Below are positions 1-7,787 of a DNA stretch of 64,000 bases, piece by piece. The notes beneath the pieces were generated by a model, which worked only from the letters and a program-made list of their open reading frames with translations, was not told the DNA's origin and did not search any database. Position 1 is the first letter of the stretch. Each line of letters starts with the position of its first letter. A program made the position numbers and the translations under genes. The stretch lies in contig NZ_CP045997.1 in the NCBI RefSeq assembly GCF_010233585.1, forward strand, positions 7,736,654-7,800,653, written 5' to 3'. Origin of the DNA: Spirosoma endbachense (GTDB lineage Bacteria; Bacteroidota; Bacteroidia; Cytophagales; Spirosomataceae).

Positions 1-413
1 GCAGGCTCCTGAAGGGTCATGTGGCCTTTTTCATCGATAGTCCGTTGAATCCCTTTGTCGAAAGTCATTTTAGCCATCATTTCGCAAAGACCGTAGGGCG
101 TAAAGAACTGGCCAGCATGTTGGTTGTGAAGCTCCAGTTCATGGAATAATTCGCCAAGTACATCTCTCGGAGCTATCTCCATTTCATTGGCTAGCAGGAT
201 CAACAGCTTTGGAAATTCGTTGAGCTCCTCTGCCGAATACTTCTTGATCATTTCCATATACCGGGACTCTCGACCCTGGTACTGCTGCTTATCAACTGCA
301 TTGGAAAAGGATATAGCGGCCATTTCGCAGAAGTCAGCAAAGACATTATACGTACCGTGCTTATATGCCAGGGCATTAATCGCCTTAGCCATAGCAGACA
401 TTGCTTGAGCCAT
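1..413 (-). CDS. N6-adenine DNA methyltransferase, N-terminal part (cut by window edge)
   Basis: The frame runs leftward from an ATG at 413 and is open at base 1, giving 137 complete codons of a longer gene. The first ~95 residues are helical and acidic. Residues 101-106 read GQFFTP, followed by YGLCEMMAKM, which is the typical entry to the SAM-binding domain of type I-like and phage N6-adenine methylases (N6_Mtase). The catalytic NPPF/DPPY motif must lie beyond the edge, so activity cannot be judged. It is the last visible gene of the leftward prophage operon, 27 bases after the Pol beta-like gene. A prophage methylase would protect its DNA from host restriction; that role is inferred. Confidence 0.8.
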   Translation of the reverse strand, partial: MAQAMSAMAKAINALAYKHGTYNVFADFCEMAAISFSNAVDKQQYQGRESRYMEMIKKYSAEELNEFPKLLILLANEMEIAPRDVLGELFHELELHNQHAGQFFTPYGLCEMMAKMTFDKGIQRTIDEKGHMTLQEP

Positions 414-440
414 TGATTGAAGGATAGTAAGGAGATGGAT

Positions 441-1280
441 TTAAATTCTTTTTTCAGGGGCAACCCACTTGACGTCCAGCCAGTCGAAAAAGTGTTTTTC
501 AGACTCCCAAACTGGTGGCAATTGAGGATTCGGGTTGATGCACTTCCAGGTGGAGTGCTTCTCTTCACAGTCGGTAATGAGCCGAAGACCGTCGGGCGTT
601 CCACACCAGCCCTTTCGTTTCCAGCCGCCAGCGATAACTTTAGCCGAATAATCAGCAGAGCCGGTACGGATGGCGAATTGACGATAAAAGTCTTCCCTCG
701 ACGGCATAAATAAATCCAGGACAATTCGAGGCATTTCGATTTGCATGTACCTGCCGTCGGGCTTGCCCTTGATCACGTTGCCAAAGCCTTCAACTGTTCG
801 CCGAAATGCGGGACTGACCTGGGCGGGCTGAGCGACACCCCCAAACAGACTGAAATCCGTAGGCGAAAACTTCTTTGGCAAAACAACCAGCTCGATGTCT
901 TTGACCTCTTGTTTTAGCCGCCGAATACTGCCTGCGATGTAAATCTTATCGCAGTAGTCCTCCAGTTCAAAAACCAGATTATCGGCCAGTTTCTTGGCTT
1001 TTGCCAGTTCAATCTTTTGCCGTTCTGGAGCAGGCACTTTGTCGGTTTTGTTGGTTTCCAAAGGCATCTGTTTTGCGGGTGTCGGTTCGGGTACCATGGG
1101 CGTTTTGCCTAATATTTTGGCGATCGCATCGGCGTATTCGCCCCGTTTCCGATCACTGTAGCCCGGCAATGGACTAGAATCGGTCAGCGTACAGTAAAAG
1201 AGCTCCAGCTGACCTACACTATAAAAATTGGATAGGTAAACGATCAGGCTGGGGTGGGCGGTAAACCGTTGATTAGCCAT
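441..1280 (-). CDS. Pol beta-superfamily nucleotidyltransferase (phage)
   Basis: 279 residues. The diagnostic stretch is GSIRR followed ~8 residues later by DIELVVLP (about residues 116-134), matching the GSxRR...D.E motif of family X DNA polymerases. Downstream LDLFMPSREDFYRQF and TGSADY match the third-acidic-residue and TGS region of that fold. The first ~85 residues are not conserved in any way I can recognise. The helix-hairpin-helix and PHP domains of full PolX enzymes are missing, so this is a minimal phage-type version, perhaps a repair or end-filling polymerase. It overlaps the upstream DUF4494 gene by 8 bases, which suggests translational coupling. Confidence 0.72.
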   Translation of the reverse strand: MANQRFTAHPSLIVYLSNFYSVGQLELFYCTLTDSSPLPGYSDRKRGEYADAIAKILGKTPMVPEPTPAKQMPLETNKTDKVPAPERQKIELAKAKKLADNLVFELEDYCDKIYIAGSIRRLKQEVKDIELVVLPKKFSPTDFSLFGGVAQPAQVSPAFRRTVEGFGNVIKGKPDGRYMQIEMPRIVLDLFMPSREDFYRQFAIRTGSADYSAKVIAGGWKRKGWCGTPDGLRLITDCEEKHSTWKCINPNPQLPPVWESEKHFFDWLDVKWVAPEKRI

Positions 1281-1932
1281 CTTTCAGCTGTTGATATTCA
1301 GACTCACCTGGCCCTTTAACGCTGACACTGATGCCCTCCTTAGCTAAGCCCTTAACCATGGTATTGGCAATGGATCTGGCTTTACGCAAACCGTCTTTTA
1401 GCTGCGCCCATTGGGCAGAAGGCCGATGATTGGTGACCTCACCCGTCTGCTCATCGACGATTGTTGATTCAGATTCCTCTGTATAGGGGAAAATCTCCAG
1501 TATTTTAGTCGTGTTGACGTCCGTAATTTCGAACGGATCAAGAGCGGTTTTCAAGCTCAACTCTACACGTTCGTAGGCCTGTTTAGGCGTTTCAGCATTC
1601 ACCAGCATCACGCTCGGCGTTTTCTTCTGTTTACCCGTTTTTTCGTCGTCAGTAATAAATACCGCCTTCACTTTAAACCAGGTCTCACCACCGTCATCAT
1701 GGTAAAAGACATCGGCGAGTTTCATGCGGGTAATGTTGGTAATCTCAAAGTCAGGCGTATTTGCTGCGATTTCCTGATATAAGCGAGCTTCAGCGTCGGT
1801 GTAACTGACAGCATCAACCAGATAAGCCTCTGTAATCGTTTTTTGCTTGATAAATTCATCCTTCCGAGACCCGACATTCGAATCGTCGATGGGTTGCTGA
1901 TAGCGGATTTTGCCGAGGAACCAATTAGGCAT
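1273..1932 (-). CDS. DUF4494 family phage protein
   Basis: 219 residues. It begins with NWFLGKIRY and continues with alternating strands and helices in the style of DUF4494, a small soluble family known mainly from Bacteroidota phages and mobile elements. Its biochemical function is unknown. There is no signal peptide or membrane segment. The C-terminal third is charged and probably helical. It lies in the early operon between a small hypothetical gene (11-base gap) and the Pol beta-like gene (8-base overlap), so a role in phage DNA metabolism is a context guess only. Confidence 0.75.
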   Translation of the reverse strand: MPNWFLGKIRYQQPIDDSNVGSRKDEFIKQKTITEAYLVDAVSYTDAEARLYQEIAANTPDFEITNITRMKLADVFYHDDGGETWFKVKAVFITDDEKTGKQKKTPSVMLVNAETPKQAYERVELSLKTALDPFEITDVNTTKILEIFPYTEESESTIVDEQTGEVTNHRPSAQWAQLKDGLRKARSIANTMVKGLAKEGISVSVKGPGESEYQQLKDG

Positions 1933-1943
1933 AGTGGTAAAAT

Positions 1944-2240
1944 TTATTGGGTGAACGACTTGATAAAAATGGGATTGATGAGCTTTTTACGGACTTTCCG
2001 TCTTCGCTTATCCCTGAATATGACGACCTGAAAATCAGGCAGTAAGCGAGCGAAATAGGATAAGGGTTCGCTAACCAATTGGAGCTTTTTGCGTTTCAAT
2101 TTGACCTTGCTGTACATGCCTTCAGATCTGATCATTTGAATACGCTCAATGGGTGTCGGGCCGATCGTTGGCAGATGGATGAAACCGGGCGGCTGGGCAG
2201 CACGTAGGTTATGCCGCCCGGGTCTGGTGGCTTGCAACAT
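1944..2240 (-). CDS. small basic hypothetical protein
   Basis: 98 residues, very rich in Arg and Lys (C-terminal run RDKRRRKVRKK), with no signal peptide or transmembrane segment. I do not recognise a family. The gene fits neatly into the leftward operon: 36 bases after the RuvC-like gene and 11 before DUF4494. The high positive charge would suit nucleic-acid binding, but this is inference. Confidence 0.5.
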   Translation of the reverse strand: MLQATRPGRHNLRAAQPPGFIHLPTIGPTPIERIQMIRSEGMYSKVKLKRKKLQLVSEPLSYFARLLPDFQVVIFRDKRRRKVRKKLINPIFIKSFTQ

Positions 2241-2276
2241 GATTTTTCGAATTAGATTTGATTACCGAATTATTGA

Positions 2277-2804
2277 TTAGCGATTGAGGTAAGCGGCCCG
2301 AATGGCATCACGTACATCCTGATTGGTCATGGCGGTAATTCCCGTATAGCGACGCAGGGCCGCAGCATCCCATTTAGCCGTTTTCGGGCAGTAGTGATTG
2401 ACCGTGTAGCCGTTGGCCCGCAACACGTGAGTGATGGCGAAGCCTGCGCCAAAATTGATTCCAACGTCACAGCCCCGTTCAAAAATGTAGGCTTCGCGCC
2501 TGGCTCTAGACCAGGTATCGAAATCCTTTGGGAGTGTCTTCGACTGGTATTTATTGCGGCCTTCGTTGAGCCAGCCAGCCTCCAAATAAACCACGCAATC
2601 ATAGGGATCGTAGCCAAAGCAGGTTTCCTGCAACTCGGCAAAGTAGAGCGGAACGTGCTTAACGAATTTGTTCTGGGGATAGCTCCAGACGGCAAAACCG
2701 CTTTGATTTTTATCGGGATCGATGCCTAGAACAAACTGACGTTTGGAGGGGCGGTTGATTGGGGTTTGGTAGCCAGCTGGCCGTTCGTTGTTATTCTTCA
2801 TCAT
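2277..2804 (-). CDS. RuvC-like Holliday junction resolvase (phage)
   Basis: I chose the ATG at 2804 (a second follows at 2801). A longer reading to 2969 would lie over the DnaC-like gene in another frame. The product is ~175 residues. GIDPDKNQSGFAVW (about residues 27-40) is the first strand of an RNase H-like fold with its catalytic Asp. VVYLEAGW gives the second acidic residue and DVRDAI near the end the C-terminal acidic helix. This pattern fits phage RuvC/RusA-replacement resolvases that cut recombination and replication junctions. The start overlaps the end of the ATPase gene by 14 bases. Confidence 0.72.
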   Translation of the reverse strand: MMKNNNERPAGYQTPINRPSKRQFVLGIDPDKNQSGFAVWSYPQNKFVKHVPLYFAELQETCFGYDPYDCVVYLEAGWLNEGRNKYQSKTLPKDFDTWSRARREAYIFERGCDVGINFGAGFAITHVLRANGYTVNHYCPKTAKWDAAALRRYTGITAMTNQDVRDAIRAAYLNR

Positions 2805-3789
2805 CGATAAGGTTAGGGTCGATACGGATGGATTTACCGGGGAAATAAACGGCTTCGACCATTTCGCAGAACCGGTCATAATTGCGGGTTCCGTAAATCG
2901 CTTCGAGTTCGTCAGGCACCTTATTGGAGGTGAAATGCGTCTTTTTGCCGTAGTCGATGTAGGATTCATAGATGCTATTGATCAGATAGTCCATCGGGTC
3001 TTCCTGATCACCGTAGACCTTGACCAACTTCTTTTCACCGCCTAATTCGTCAATCAGCCAGTTGCCCTGTTCAATTTTGGCAATTGGATTCAGGCTCTTG
3101 GCGCTACTGATCGCCCGCATAAGCCGCTTAGTGCTGACCATCCGAAACGCCATATCCTTGATGGGTACTACCTCGCAGAGCACGGCCATCATGCGAAACA
3201 GGTAGGTTTTACCCACGCCGACTGAGCCATAGACATACAGATTTTTGGATAAAGGAATCTGGCTTGTTGGGTCGCCGATAAAGTATTTGGTCACTTCATC
3301 GACGACAGCAAAGCTTTCGGTTGTCCAATAAGGTTTCCGCTCTCGGCCTGCCAAATCAGTTTCGTAAATGGCCCGAACAATCACCTGCGCTTCCTCAAAG
3401 GGCAACACCTGATTGCGACCTGGCTTGCGAAGAGCAGCTACTTTGCCGAGGATGCTATCCAGTCGGCTAACATTGCGCATCGTGGCGACCGGATCAGCGC
3501 CCACTTTGGCCCGGTGGGCCCGACCGTCCGGTGATAGCTTATCGTAATCGATGGGCTGAACGAAGGACGTTTTGCCGTAAAATTTGTTTCGACGTTCCTC
3601 GATGCGCTGCTGAGTTAGCTCATAGGCTTTCTGTTGATCCGGATCCGGTATACCCAGATGTTCATTGAGTAGCTCATCACTAAGTGCTACTACTTCGCTT
3701 AAATTTTTGGGGGCCGTAGTCGGTTCGGATGATTTCTCGCTGGGGGCTGGCGTCGGATTGACTGGAGTTAGGGACGGAGTCGGCTTCAT
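2791..3789 (-). CDS. DnaC/IstB-type helicase-loader ATPase (phage)
   Basis: 332 residues from the ATG at 3789; the upstream part of the open frame is the shadow of the initiator gene. Walker A is GSVGVGKT (about 187-194) and Walker B is NWLIDELGG (about 241-249), followed by the sensor-like HFTSNK. The N-terminal ~100 residues are Pro/Ser/Thr-rich and then charged, as in loader proteins that contact DnaB. It lies directly downstream of the initiator gene, overlapping its last 110 bases, reproducing the lambda O-P order (initiator, then loader). Likely role: loading host replicative helicase at the prophage origin. Confidence 0.8.
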   Translation of the reverse strand: MKPTPSLTPVNPTPAPSEKSSEPTTAPKNLSEVVALSDELLNEHLGIPDPDQQKAYELTQQRIEERRNKFYGKTSFVQPIDYDKLSPDGRAHRAKVGADPVATMRNVSRLDSILGKVAALRKPGRNQVLPFEEAQVIVRAIYETDLAGRERKPYWTTESFAVVDEVTKYFIGDPTSQIPLSKNLYVYGSVGVGKTYLFRMMAVLCEVVPIKDMAFRMVSTKRLMRAISSAKSLNPIAKIEQGNWLIDELGGEKKLVKVYGDQEDPMDYLINSIYESYIDYGKKTHFTSNKVPDELEAIYGTRNYDRFCEMVEAVYFPGKSIRIDPNLIDDEE

Positions 3790-4648
3790 GTCGATTGATG
3801 ATTTCGTCGTTGAAAACTTTTGTTTCCAGATAATTGGTGGGGGCCTTTCGGTAACGTTTGTTGGGTGTTGACCGCACGTAAGCCGGCGTATGCTGGAGGG
3901 CCGTTTGCCGCTCTTCGTTGGTGAGTGTAATCCAGAGTCGACGGCACTGATCCTGAGCAATGTTGAGATCGTAGAGCGTGTACCACTGCGAGAAGGGGAC
4001 ATTTAGCGCTTCAGCATCTCGTTTGAGCAGGAATGGGTCACTACGAAACGGCTGAGGCTTAGGTTTTGGGGGAACGCGCGGAACGAGGGGGCGTTTTCGA
4101 ATTTTGTTTTTTCGAGCGCGTTTAAAAAAAATAAACCGTTTCGTTTTTTCGCGCACACCCCTTTGTGTGAGTGTATAAGATTTTAATAATCTCTTATATA
4201 TAGACTTGGTGTCAAAATTTGGCACCAAAGTCAGCGTTAAGGTGTCAAATTTTGACACCAAAATCGGTTTAGGTTCCAAATTTTGACACCTAATAGCGGG
4301 TTTAGCTGTCAAAATTTGACACCAAAGCTCTTCGGTTTTAGGTGTCAAAATTTGATACCTAAGCTCGTATTTATGCTTCGCGCCCTGGCCTTTTCCGCCC
4401 TCCGAAAAATCTAGAAGACCCACGTCGGCCAACCGTCTGCGGCAGTCTCTAATCGTACCTTTTGAGAGCTTACAATGCTCTTTAATTTCGGGGTCACCCA
4501 GCAAAAAACTCTCAGGCCAGGCTACTGGCCTTGTCTCATTGGCCACATTGAGCAGAAAGTAATACAGCCTCGATTCGTTGCCCGAAAAGCCACCAATGAG
4601 TTTATCTACCTGCCAGAAACGGTTCATGAGATCGATGTAAGAAACCAT
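3680..4648 (-). CDS. phage replication initiator (winged-helix, contains the origin)
   Basis: 322 residues from the ATG at 4648. That start leaves room for the small membrane gene just upstream; a longer frame to 4774 would overlap it. The N-terminal half has a winged-helix region: CKLSKGTIRDCRRRLADVG at about 75-93 is a recognition helix like those of phage replisome organisers. The middle of the protein is encoded by five near-palindromic iterons and is low-complexity (repeats of Q/K-I/F-D/L-T/P). An extremely basic stretch (KRFIFFKRARKNKIRKRP) follows, encoded by an AT-rich tract. The C-terminus is Ser/Lys-rich. This matches lambda O-type genes that carry their own origin. Confidence 0.75.
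   Translation of the reverse strand: MVSYIDLMNRFWQVDKLIGGFSGNESRLYYFLLNVANETRPVAWPESFLLGDPEIKEHCKLSKGTIRDCRRRLADVGLLDFSEGGKGQGAKHKYELRYQILTPKTEELWCQILTAKPAIRCQNLEPKPILVSKFDTLTLTLVPNFDTKSIYKRLLKSYTLTQRGVREKTKRFIFFKRARKNKIRKRPLVPRVPPKPKPQPFRSDPFLLKRDAEALNVPFSQWYTLYDLNIAQDQCRRLWITLTNEERQTALQHTPAYVRSTPNKRYRKAPTNYLETKVFNDEIINRHEADSVPNSSQSDASPQREIIRTDYGPQKFKRSSST
4085..4359. repeat. candidate prophage replication origin: five palindromic iterons plus AT-rich tract
   Basis: Five 19-base iterons of consensus GGTGTCAAAATTTGACACC start at 4208, 4241, 4272, 4305 and 4341 (spacing 33, 31, 33 and 36 bases, about three helical turns). Each is a near-perfect inverted repeat; only one or two bases differ between copies. 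On one side lies an AT-rich tract (about 4110-4205, with runs of A and T and TCTTATATATAGAC). All of it is inside the putative initiator gene. The geometry (iterons, then AT-rich tract, inside the initiator gene, loader downstream) is that of lambdoid origins. Function is inferred. Confidence 0.7.
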
Positions 4649-4674
4649 AGAGGGGCACTCAAAAAAATCAGAAA

Positions 4675-4806
4675 TCAATAGTTGATTCCACCCGGAATAA
4701 TCCGGTTGTATTCGGCCAGAAACCAGCCGACAGCGTACAATAACAGGCCAGTCCAGCCAATTATCATGCACCATTTGAAGCGTGTGAATGTGGAGGAATG
4801 TATCAT
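4675..4806 (-). CDS. 43-residue single-pass membrane protein
   Basis: ATG at 4806 overlaps the TGA of the preceding gene as ATGA, a classical coupling signal; TGA stop at 4675-4677. The peptide has a short basic N-terminus (TFTRFKW) followed by one hydrophobic helix of about 18 residues (MIIGWTGLLLYAVGWFLA) and a short polar tail. There is no recognised family. It fills the gap between two operon genes exactly, which is the main reason to call it real. One of two tiny membrane proteins in this early operon. Confidence 0.55.
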   Translation of the reverse strand: MIHSSTFTRFKWCMIIGWTGLLLYAVGWFLAEYNRIIPGGINY

Positions 4807-5207
4807 GATACAGGGCGTCGGCTATCGGTCAGGATGGTAAAAGCGTAGTTGCTGAGCAGATCGGCGTACAGGTAGCAGTGCTGGAGCGTATCGGCATCTA
4901 CTTTGCAGGTTTGCAGTAGAGCGATCTCCAGGCGAAATCGAAAGTATGACCACTCCAGTAATGTGTGGTGGGACTGCTTCAGATCATGCTGGTAGTAGCG
5001 TTCTGCACGCCGTCGGGCAGCCGTAAGCAGGGCAAAACCCGACAATTTTTCCTGATGCCGTTTCACATCAAAGGTGGCCAGCCATAGCTCGAATTCGAAT
5101 TGACAGGCTTGCAGGTCTGCCTGCCAGTCTTCTGGCAGCAAATCGTGAAGCAGCTCGAAAAACTTGTGAGCTTCCTGTTGGGCGGAGGTGTGCATGGGCT
5201 TATTCAT
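4803..5207 (-). CDS. hypothetical helical prophage protein
   Basis: 134 residues, all-helical in appearance and rich in Leu, Gln, His and Glu; no signal peptide, no transmembrane segment and no motif I can name. It overlaps the upstream gene by 8 bases and the downstream 43-residue gene by 4 (ATGA), so it is clearly embedded in the operon. An alternative ATG 12 bases further in would give 130 residues. Function unknown. Confidence 0.6.
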   Translation of the reverse strand: MNKPMHTSAQQEAHKFFELLHDLLPEDWQADLQACQFEFELWLATFDVKRHQEKLSGFALLTAARRRAERYYQHDLKQSHHTLLEWSYFRFRLEIALLQTCKVDADTLQHCYLYADLLSNYAFTILTDSRRPVS

Positions 5208-5649
5208 GGGCTACCTCCATTTCTGTCTGAATCGTTAGCCAAACCCGTTCCAGATGCCAGATCAGGGCTTGCAGGTGATGGACGCCCAAAACGGCTGCAT
5301 AATAGTGGGAATCGGAAAGTAGATCCCACTGGCTTGATTCGGCGGGTACCAGCACGTAGTTGTAGACGCCAAAGGCCTTGTTCCAATGCAATCCGTAGAA
5401 GCCGTAATTCGACGATATCGGATCGTTACTTAAAAGCGTAAAGCCCAGCTTTTCAAGCCATTCGGGTGTAATGGGAAGCACGCTCAACTCACTGAGTGTG
5501 CACCTGGTACGCATGGGCATCGCTTTGCCAAGATGAATCGCTACGGCTAACTCAACAGGCGTCCGAGTGAAACTTTGTACTTCCGTAATCTTATCCAGAT
5601 AGGAGAAATAGCTACCAACTACCAAATCTTTTATGTCGATCGTTTCCAT
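5200..5649 (-). CDS. hypothetical prophage protein
   Basis: 149 residues from the ATG at 5649, which overlaps the TGA of the upstream membrane protein gene as ATGA. A longer frame to 5772 would cover that gene and is rejected. The opening METIDIKDLVVGSYFSY resembles the start of small Bacteroidota proteins that begin with an I-x-D-L-x-x-G-x-Y/W segment; the family is uncharacterised as far as I know. No membrane segment. Function unknown; operon context suggests an early phage role. Confidence 0.6.
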   Translation of the reverse strand: METIDIKDLVVGSYFSYLDKITEVQSFTRTPVELAVAIHLGKAMPMRTRCTLSELSVLPITPEWLEKLGFTLLSNDPISSNYGFYGLHWNKAFGVYNYVLVPAESSQWDLLSDSHYYAAVLGVHHLQALIWHLERVWLTIQTEMEVAHE

Positions 5650-5888
5650 CAGTACAGGATTAAACCGTGATAGGCAAGCATCCATAGGCCGACGAACAGA
5701 CCGATAAAAAAGAGCAGCAGGAGTGTACGATGTATCAGGGCCGTGATGATAGTAGCCCGGTTGGTCAGCCACCAGTAGCGAACGTGAATCAGCCAGTCAG
5801 CCAGGGGCAGCGATCGGAGCATGATCGTACAAAACAGGCCATTAATCGCCAGTGCGGCCAAAATGGCTAGGATGGTGATGGTCATCAT
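5649..5888 (-). CDS. 79-residue two-helix membrane protein
   Basis: Start at the first of two adjacent ATGs (5888/5885), 7 bases after the stop of the upstream gene; the stop overlaps the next start as ATGA. Two hydrophobic segments are visible: residues ~2-22 (TITILAILAALAINGLFCTI) and ~50-75 (LLLLFFIGLFVGLWMLAYHG). Between them is a basic stretch with WLIHVRYWWLTNR. No family recognised. The size and topology would fit a holin-like or superinfection-exclusion protein, but the position in the replication operon argues against lysis. Confidence 0.55.
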   Translation of the reverse strand: MMTITILAILAALAINGLFCTIMLRSLPLADWLIHVRYWWLTNRATIITALIHRTLLLLFFIGLFVGLWMLAYHGLILY

Positions 5889-5895
5889 GATCGTA

Positions 5896-6312
5896 TCAGG
5901 CGTGAATGTTGCAGTCGATACCCTGAACCTCCTTAGTGACGCGCTCAGCGATGTTCTGAATCGTGTCTGTATCGCGAACGGGAACCCAAACGGTCTCCCG
6001 AATGGTGCTTGTATCAGGATGCTTTCCGTCTTCGCTGAATTCAATCCGGCCATTATAGACCGATACAGTGACCCGGAATTCCAAGGCCCGGCAGCCATGT
6101 TTCCGATTGTCATCAAGAAATTCAATGCCCAAACAGTGTGGGCCAGCCAACTGGCCAACCAGTTGCTCGAGTTCCAAAAAGTCCTTTTCGCGGTCTAGAT
6201 CAGCCAGTGTTGTCGGCATTAGAATTGGGTCGAAAAAGGCCCCCAGGATAAGGGGGAGGGCAGATAGTTGACGGGATTGCATATGTTTGCAGTAGATTTG
6301 ATTACCCAGCAC
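5896..6312 (-). CDS. hypothetical prophage protein
   Basis: Up to 138 residues from the ATG at 6312; internal Met codons at residues 11 and 32 are plausible alternative starts. The conserved-looking part begins at residue 32 (PTTLADLDREKDFLELEQL) and ends with a TETVWVPV-like strand region and a helix. No membrane segment or recognised domain. It lies 67 bases downstream of the HTH gene and 7 upstream of the two-helix membrane protein. Confidence 0.55.
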   Translation of the reverse strand: MLGNQIYCKHMQSRQLSALPLILGAFFDPILMPTTLADLDREKDFLELEQLVGQLAGPHCLGIEFLDDNRKHGCRALEFRVTVSVYNGRIEFSEDGKHPDTSTIRETVWVPVRDTDTIQNIAERVTKEVQGIDCNIHA

Positions 6313-6379
6313 GTCCGGACGTTTTGCGCCGGGCGTGCCTCGTTTTAGAAAGAAAAGATTTGATTACTCAGCATGCTTA

Positions 6380-6700
6380 CTAGAAATGGGAGAGGAACTG
6401 ATTCAGATCAGCCGACGTAATGCGGAAATCGCCAGCCGTTAATTCTTTCGCTTTGAGGTAAACCAGTTTACCTTTTCGGTCTCGCCGACCTTCCCGAATG
6501 AACCGCCGAACCATCTGGGCACTATAGCTAATGTGTTCGGCTAATTCCGAAACCGTGTAAATAGCCTTTCCAGAAGGTTCCTGTGGCAATTGCTGGGCCT
6601 TTTGCAGTTGCTGAATTTGCTCGATGAGGGGTGTAATTACCCGCAGCATAGCCGCTTCAATGTCGGCAGGTGAGCCAGTGTAGAGCGTTTGAGCTTGCAT
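6380..6700 (-). CDS. small helix-turn-helix protein (excisionase-like)
   Basis: 106 residues. A helical N-terminus with a Gln-rich coiled segment (residues ~25-42) is followed by IYTVSELAEHISYSAQMVRR and FIREGRRDRKGKLVYLKAKEL (~47-88), a winged-helix of the MerR/excisionase (HTH_17) type. The C-terminal ITSADLNQFL matches the usual end of that domain. It follows the KilA-N gene with a 3-base gap. Role: DNA-binding regulator or excisionase of the prophage; which one cannot be told from sequence. Confidence 0.7.
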   Translation of the reverse strand: MQAQTLYTGSPADIEAAMLRVITPLIEQIQQLQKAQQLPQEPSGKAIYTVSELAEHISYSAQMVRRFIREGRRDRKGKLVYLKAKELTAGDFRITSADLNQFLSHF

Positions 6701-6703
6701 GGA

Positions 6704-7456
6704 TCAGGCTAGTTTTTTGTTATCAATTAGTGCCTTGGCCACCGATCGGCTGGCATGAGTACAAGCCAGCTCACATTGGGCATTGCCTTTCAAATTCATG
6801 GCGTCAATATTCTCCTGAGCCATCGCTTCGGCGAACTCAATGGCTTTCAGTTCCAGTGCACTGACGTTTTCACGAATATTTACTTTTTCGGGTAGCCCTT
6901 TTTTAAGCCGAACTACCTCGGCCGTTCCCCCATACAGGGGCGTATATATGGCATTGGTGCAGACTTTGAAGCCGCCGTACTTGACACCATGCGCAGCCAG
7001 CGTTTTGGTGAAGCTGTTGCGGGTGGCCACCCCTTTCAGTCGAGCCTCGATCCATTTGTCAGACTTACCATCGGCTTTCCATTTGCGAACGGCGCGTTCC
7101 GTGCCACGTTGAATGGCGAGTTCGGGATTGGCCTCTTCGTCGAGTCGTTCCAGAAAAGCCTGGTTAACGGCCAGGTGCAGTTCAGGGCTTAACCATTTGG
7201 CATAAGAGAGTGCCAAATTCTTGTGTGCCCATGTTCCACCATATCGACCGCGGCTTGCTTTTAAAACCCCCATTTTTGGGGTATTTAAAACGGCAGTCAG
7301 TGTGTCAATTAAATCGATAGTCGATTCCCGTTCCTGCCAGTCGGTGGGCGATTTTTTATCGGGGCTGCCCATGCTTTTCCAGAGGTCAGTTAAACTAACC
7401 AACCCATTGGCTTCAGATCGAATATCAAGTTCAGAAGTACCTAGCTGAATATGCAT
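6704..7456 (-). CDS. KilA-N domain protein (phage regulator/antirepressor type)
   Basis: 250 residues. Residues ~18-120 carry the KilA-N pattern: GLVSLTDLWKSMG, a central KASRGRYGGTWAHKNLALSY and WLSPELHLAVNQAF, the DNA-binding core found in large-DNA-virus and phage proteins. The C-terminal half (ERAVRKWKADGK, RLKGVATRNSF and the helical end) resembles the partner domain of Bacteroidota phage KilA-N proteins. It is the second gene of the leftward operon after the Cro-position gene. Likely regulates the phage switch or early DNA functions. Confidence 0.85.
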   Translation of the reverse strand: MHIQLGTSELDIRSEANGLVSLTDLWKSMGSPDKKSPTDWQERESTIDLIDTLTAVLNTPKMGVLKASRGRYGGTWAHKNLALSYAKWLSPELHLAVNQAFLERLDEEANPELAIQRGTERAVRKWKADGKSDKWIEARLKGVATRNSFTKTLAAHGVKYGGFKVCTNAIYTPLYGGTAEVVRLKKGLPEKVNIRENVSALELKAIEFAEAMAQENIDAMNLKGNAQCELACTHASRSVAKALIDNKKLA

Positions 7457-7509
7457 GTTAGTATTGCTGAAGTTTGTTTAGAAAAACTGAACAAGACGGG
7501 CAAAAAAAA

Positions 7510-7743
7510 TTAAGCCTTTAGACCAGCTAGACGCGCTTTTTGCTTTCTTTTTGCAAGTTCTACGGCATCCTTGATAGCCTCCAGGGTCTCAAGTCTAGGA
7601 ATATTATTAGGGCCTAACGTCTTGTTAACGAATTGCGTAGTCTTTCTCATGACCTTTCCAACTGTCGTGTAGCCTCCATCCAACTCTTCAACCTCTAGAC
7701 GCAATAAGTCGCGAGCGTTAATTATGTCTTGCATTTTCGCCAT
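7510..7743 (-). CDS. small Cro-position protein
   Basis: 77 residues, first gene of the leftward operon and divergent from the repressor, exactly where lambdoid cro lies. Central GKVMRKTTQFVNKTLG then RLETLEAIKDAVELAKRK could be a compact helix-turn-helix, and the tail is basic. I cannot match it to a named family. A second in-frame ATG lies 9 bases downstream of the first. Role as a Cro-like repressor is inferred from position and size. Confidence 0.55.
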   Translation of the reverse strand: MAKMQDIINARDLLRLEVEELDGGYTTVGKVMRKTTQFVNKTLGPNNIPRLETLEAIKDAVELAKRKQKARLAGLKA

Positions 7744-7779
7744 TTGTGTAGTTTATTAACCGTTGACAAATCGTTGATA

Positions 7780-7787
7780 CAAATGTA
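7780..7787 (-). promoter_or_regulatory. putative Bacteroidota -7 box of the leftward prophage operon
   Basis: Read on the minus strand this is TACATTTG, a match to the Bacteroidota -7 consensus TAnnTTTG, placed 37 bases upstream of the Cro-position ATG and adjacent to the operator-like inverted repeat. A -33 element is not obvious. Confidence 0.45.

Noticed and set aside
3789..4002. N-terminal extension of the DnaC-like frame
   Set aside because: This part overlaps the initiator gene in another frame and has shadow-like Ser/Arg/Thr-rich composition; the ATG at 3789 fits better.
4208..4359. Regularly spaced repeats that could suggest a CRISPR array
   Set aside because: Units are 19-base palindromes with 12-17-base gaps, lie inside a coding frame and have no cas genes; iterons explain them better.
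5889..6158. Upstream extension of the two-helix membrane protein frame
   Set aside because: It runs over the 138-residue gene on the same strand; the tandem ATG at 5888 follows that gene's stop directly.
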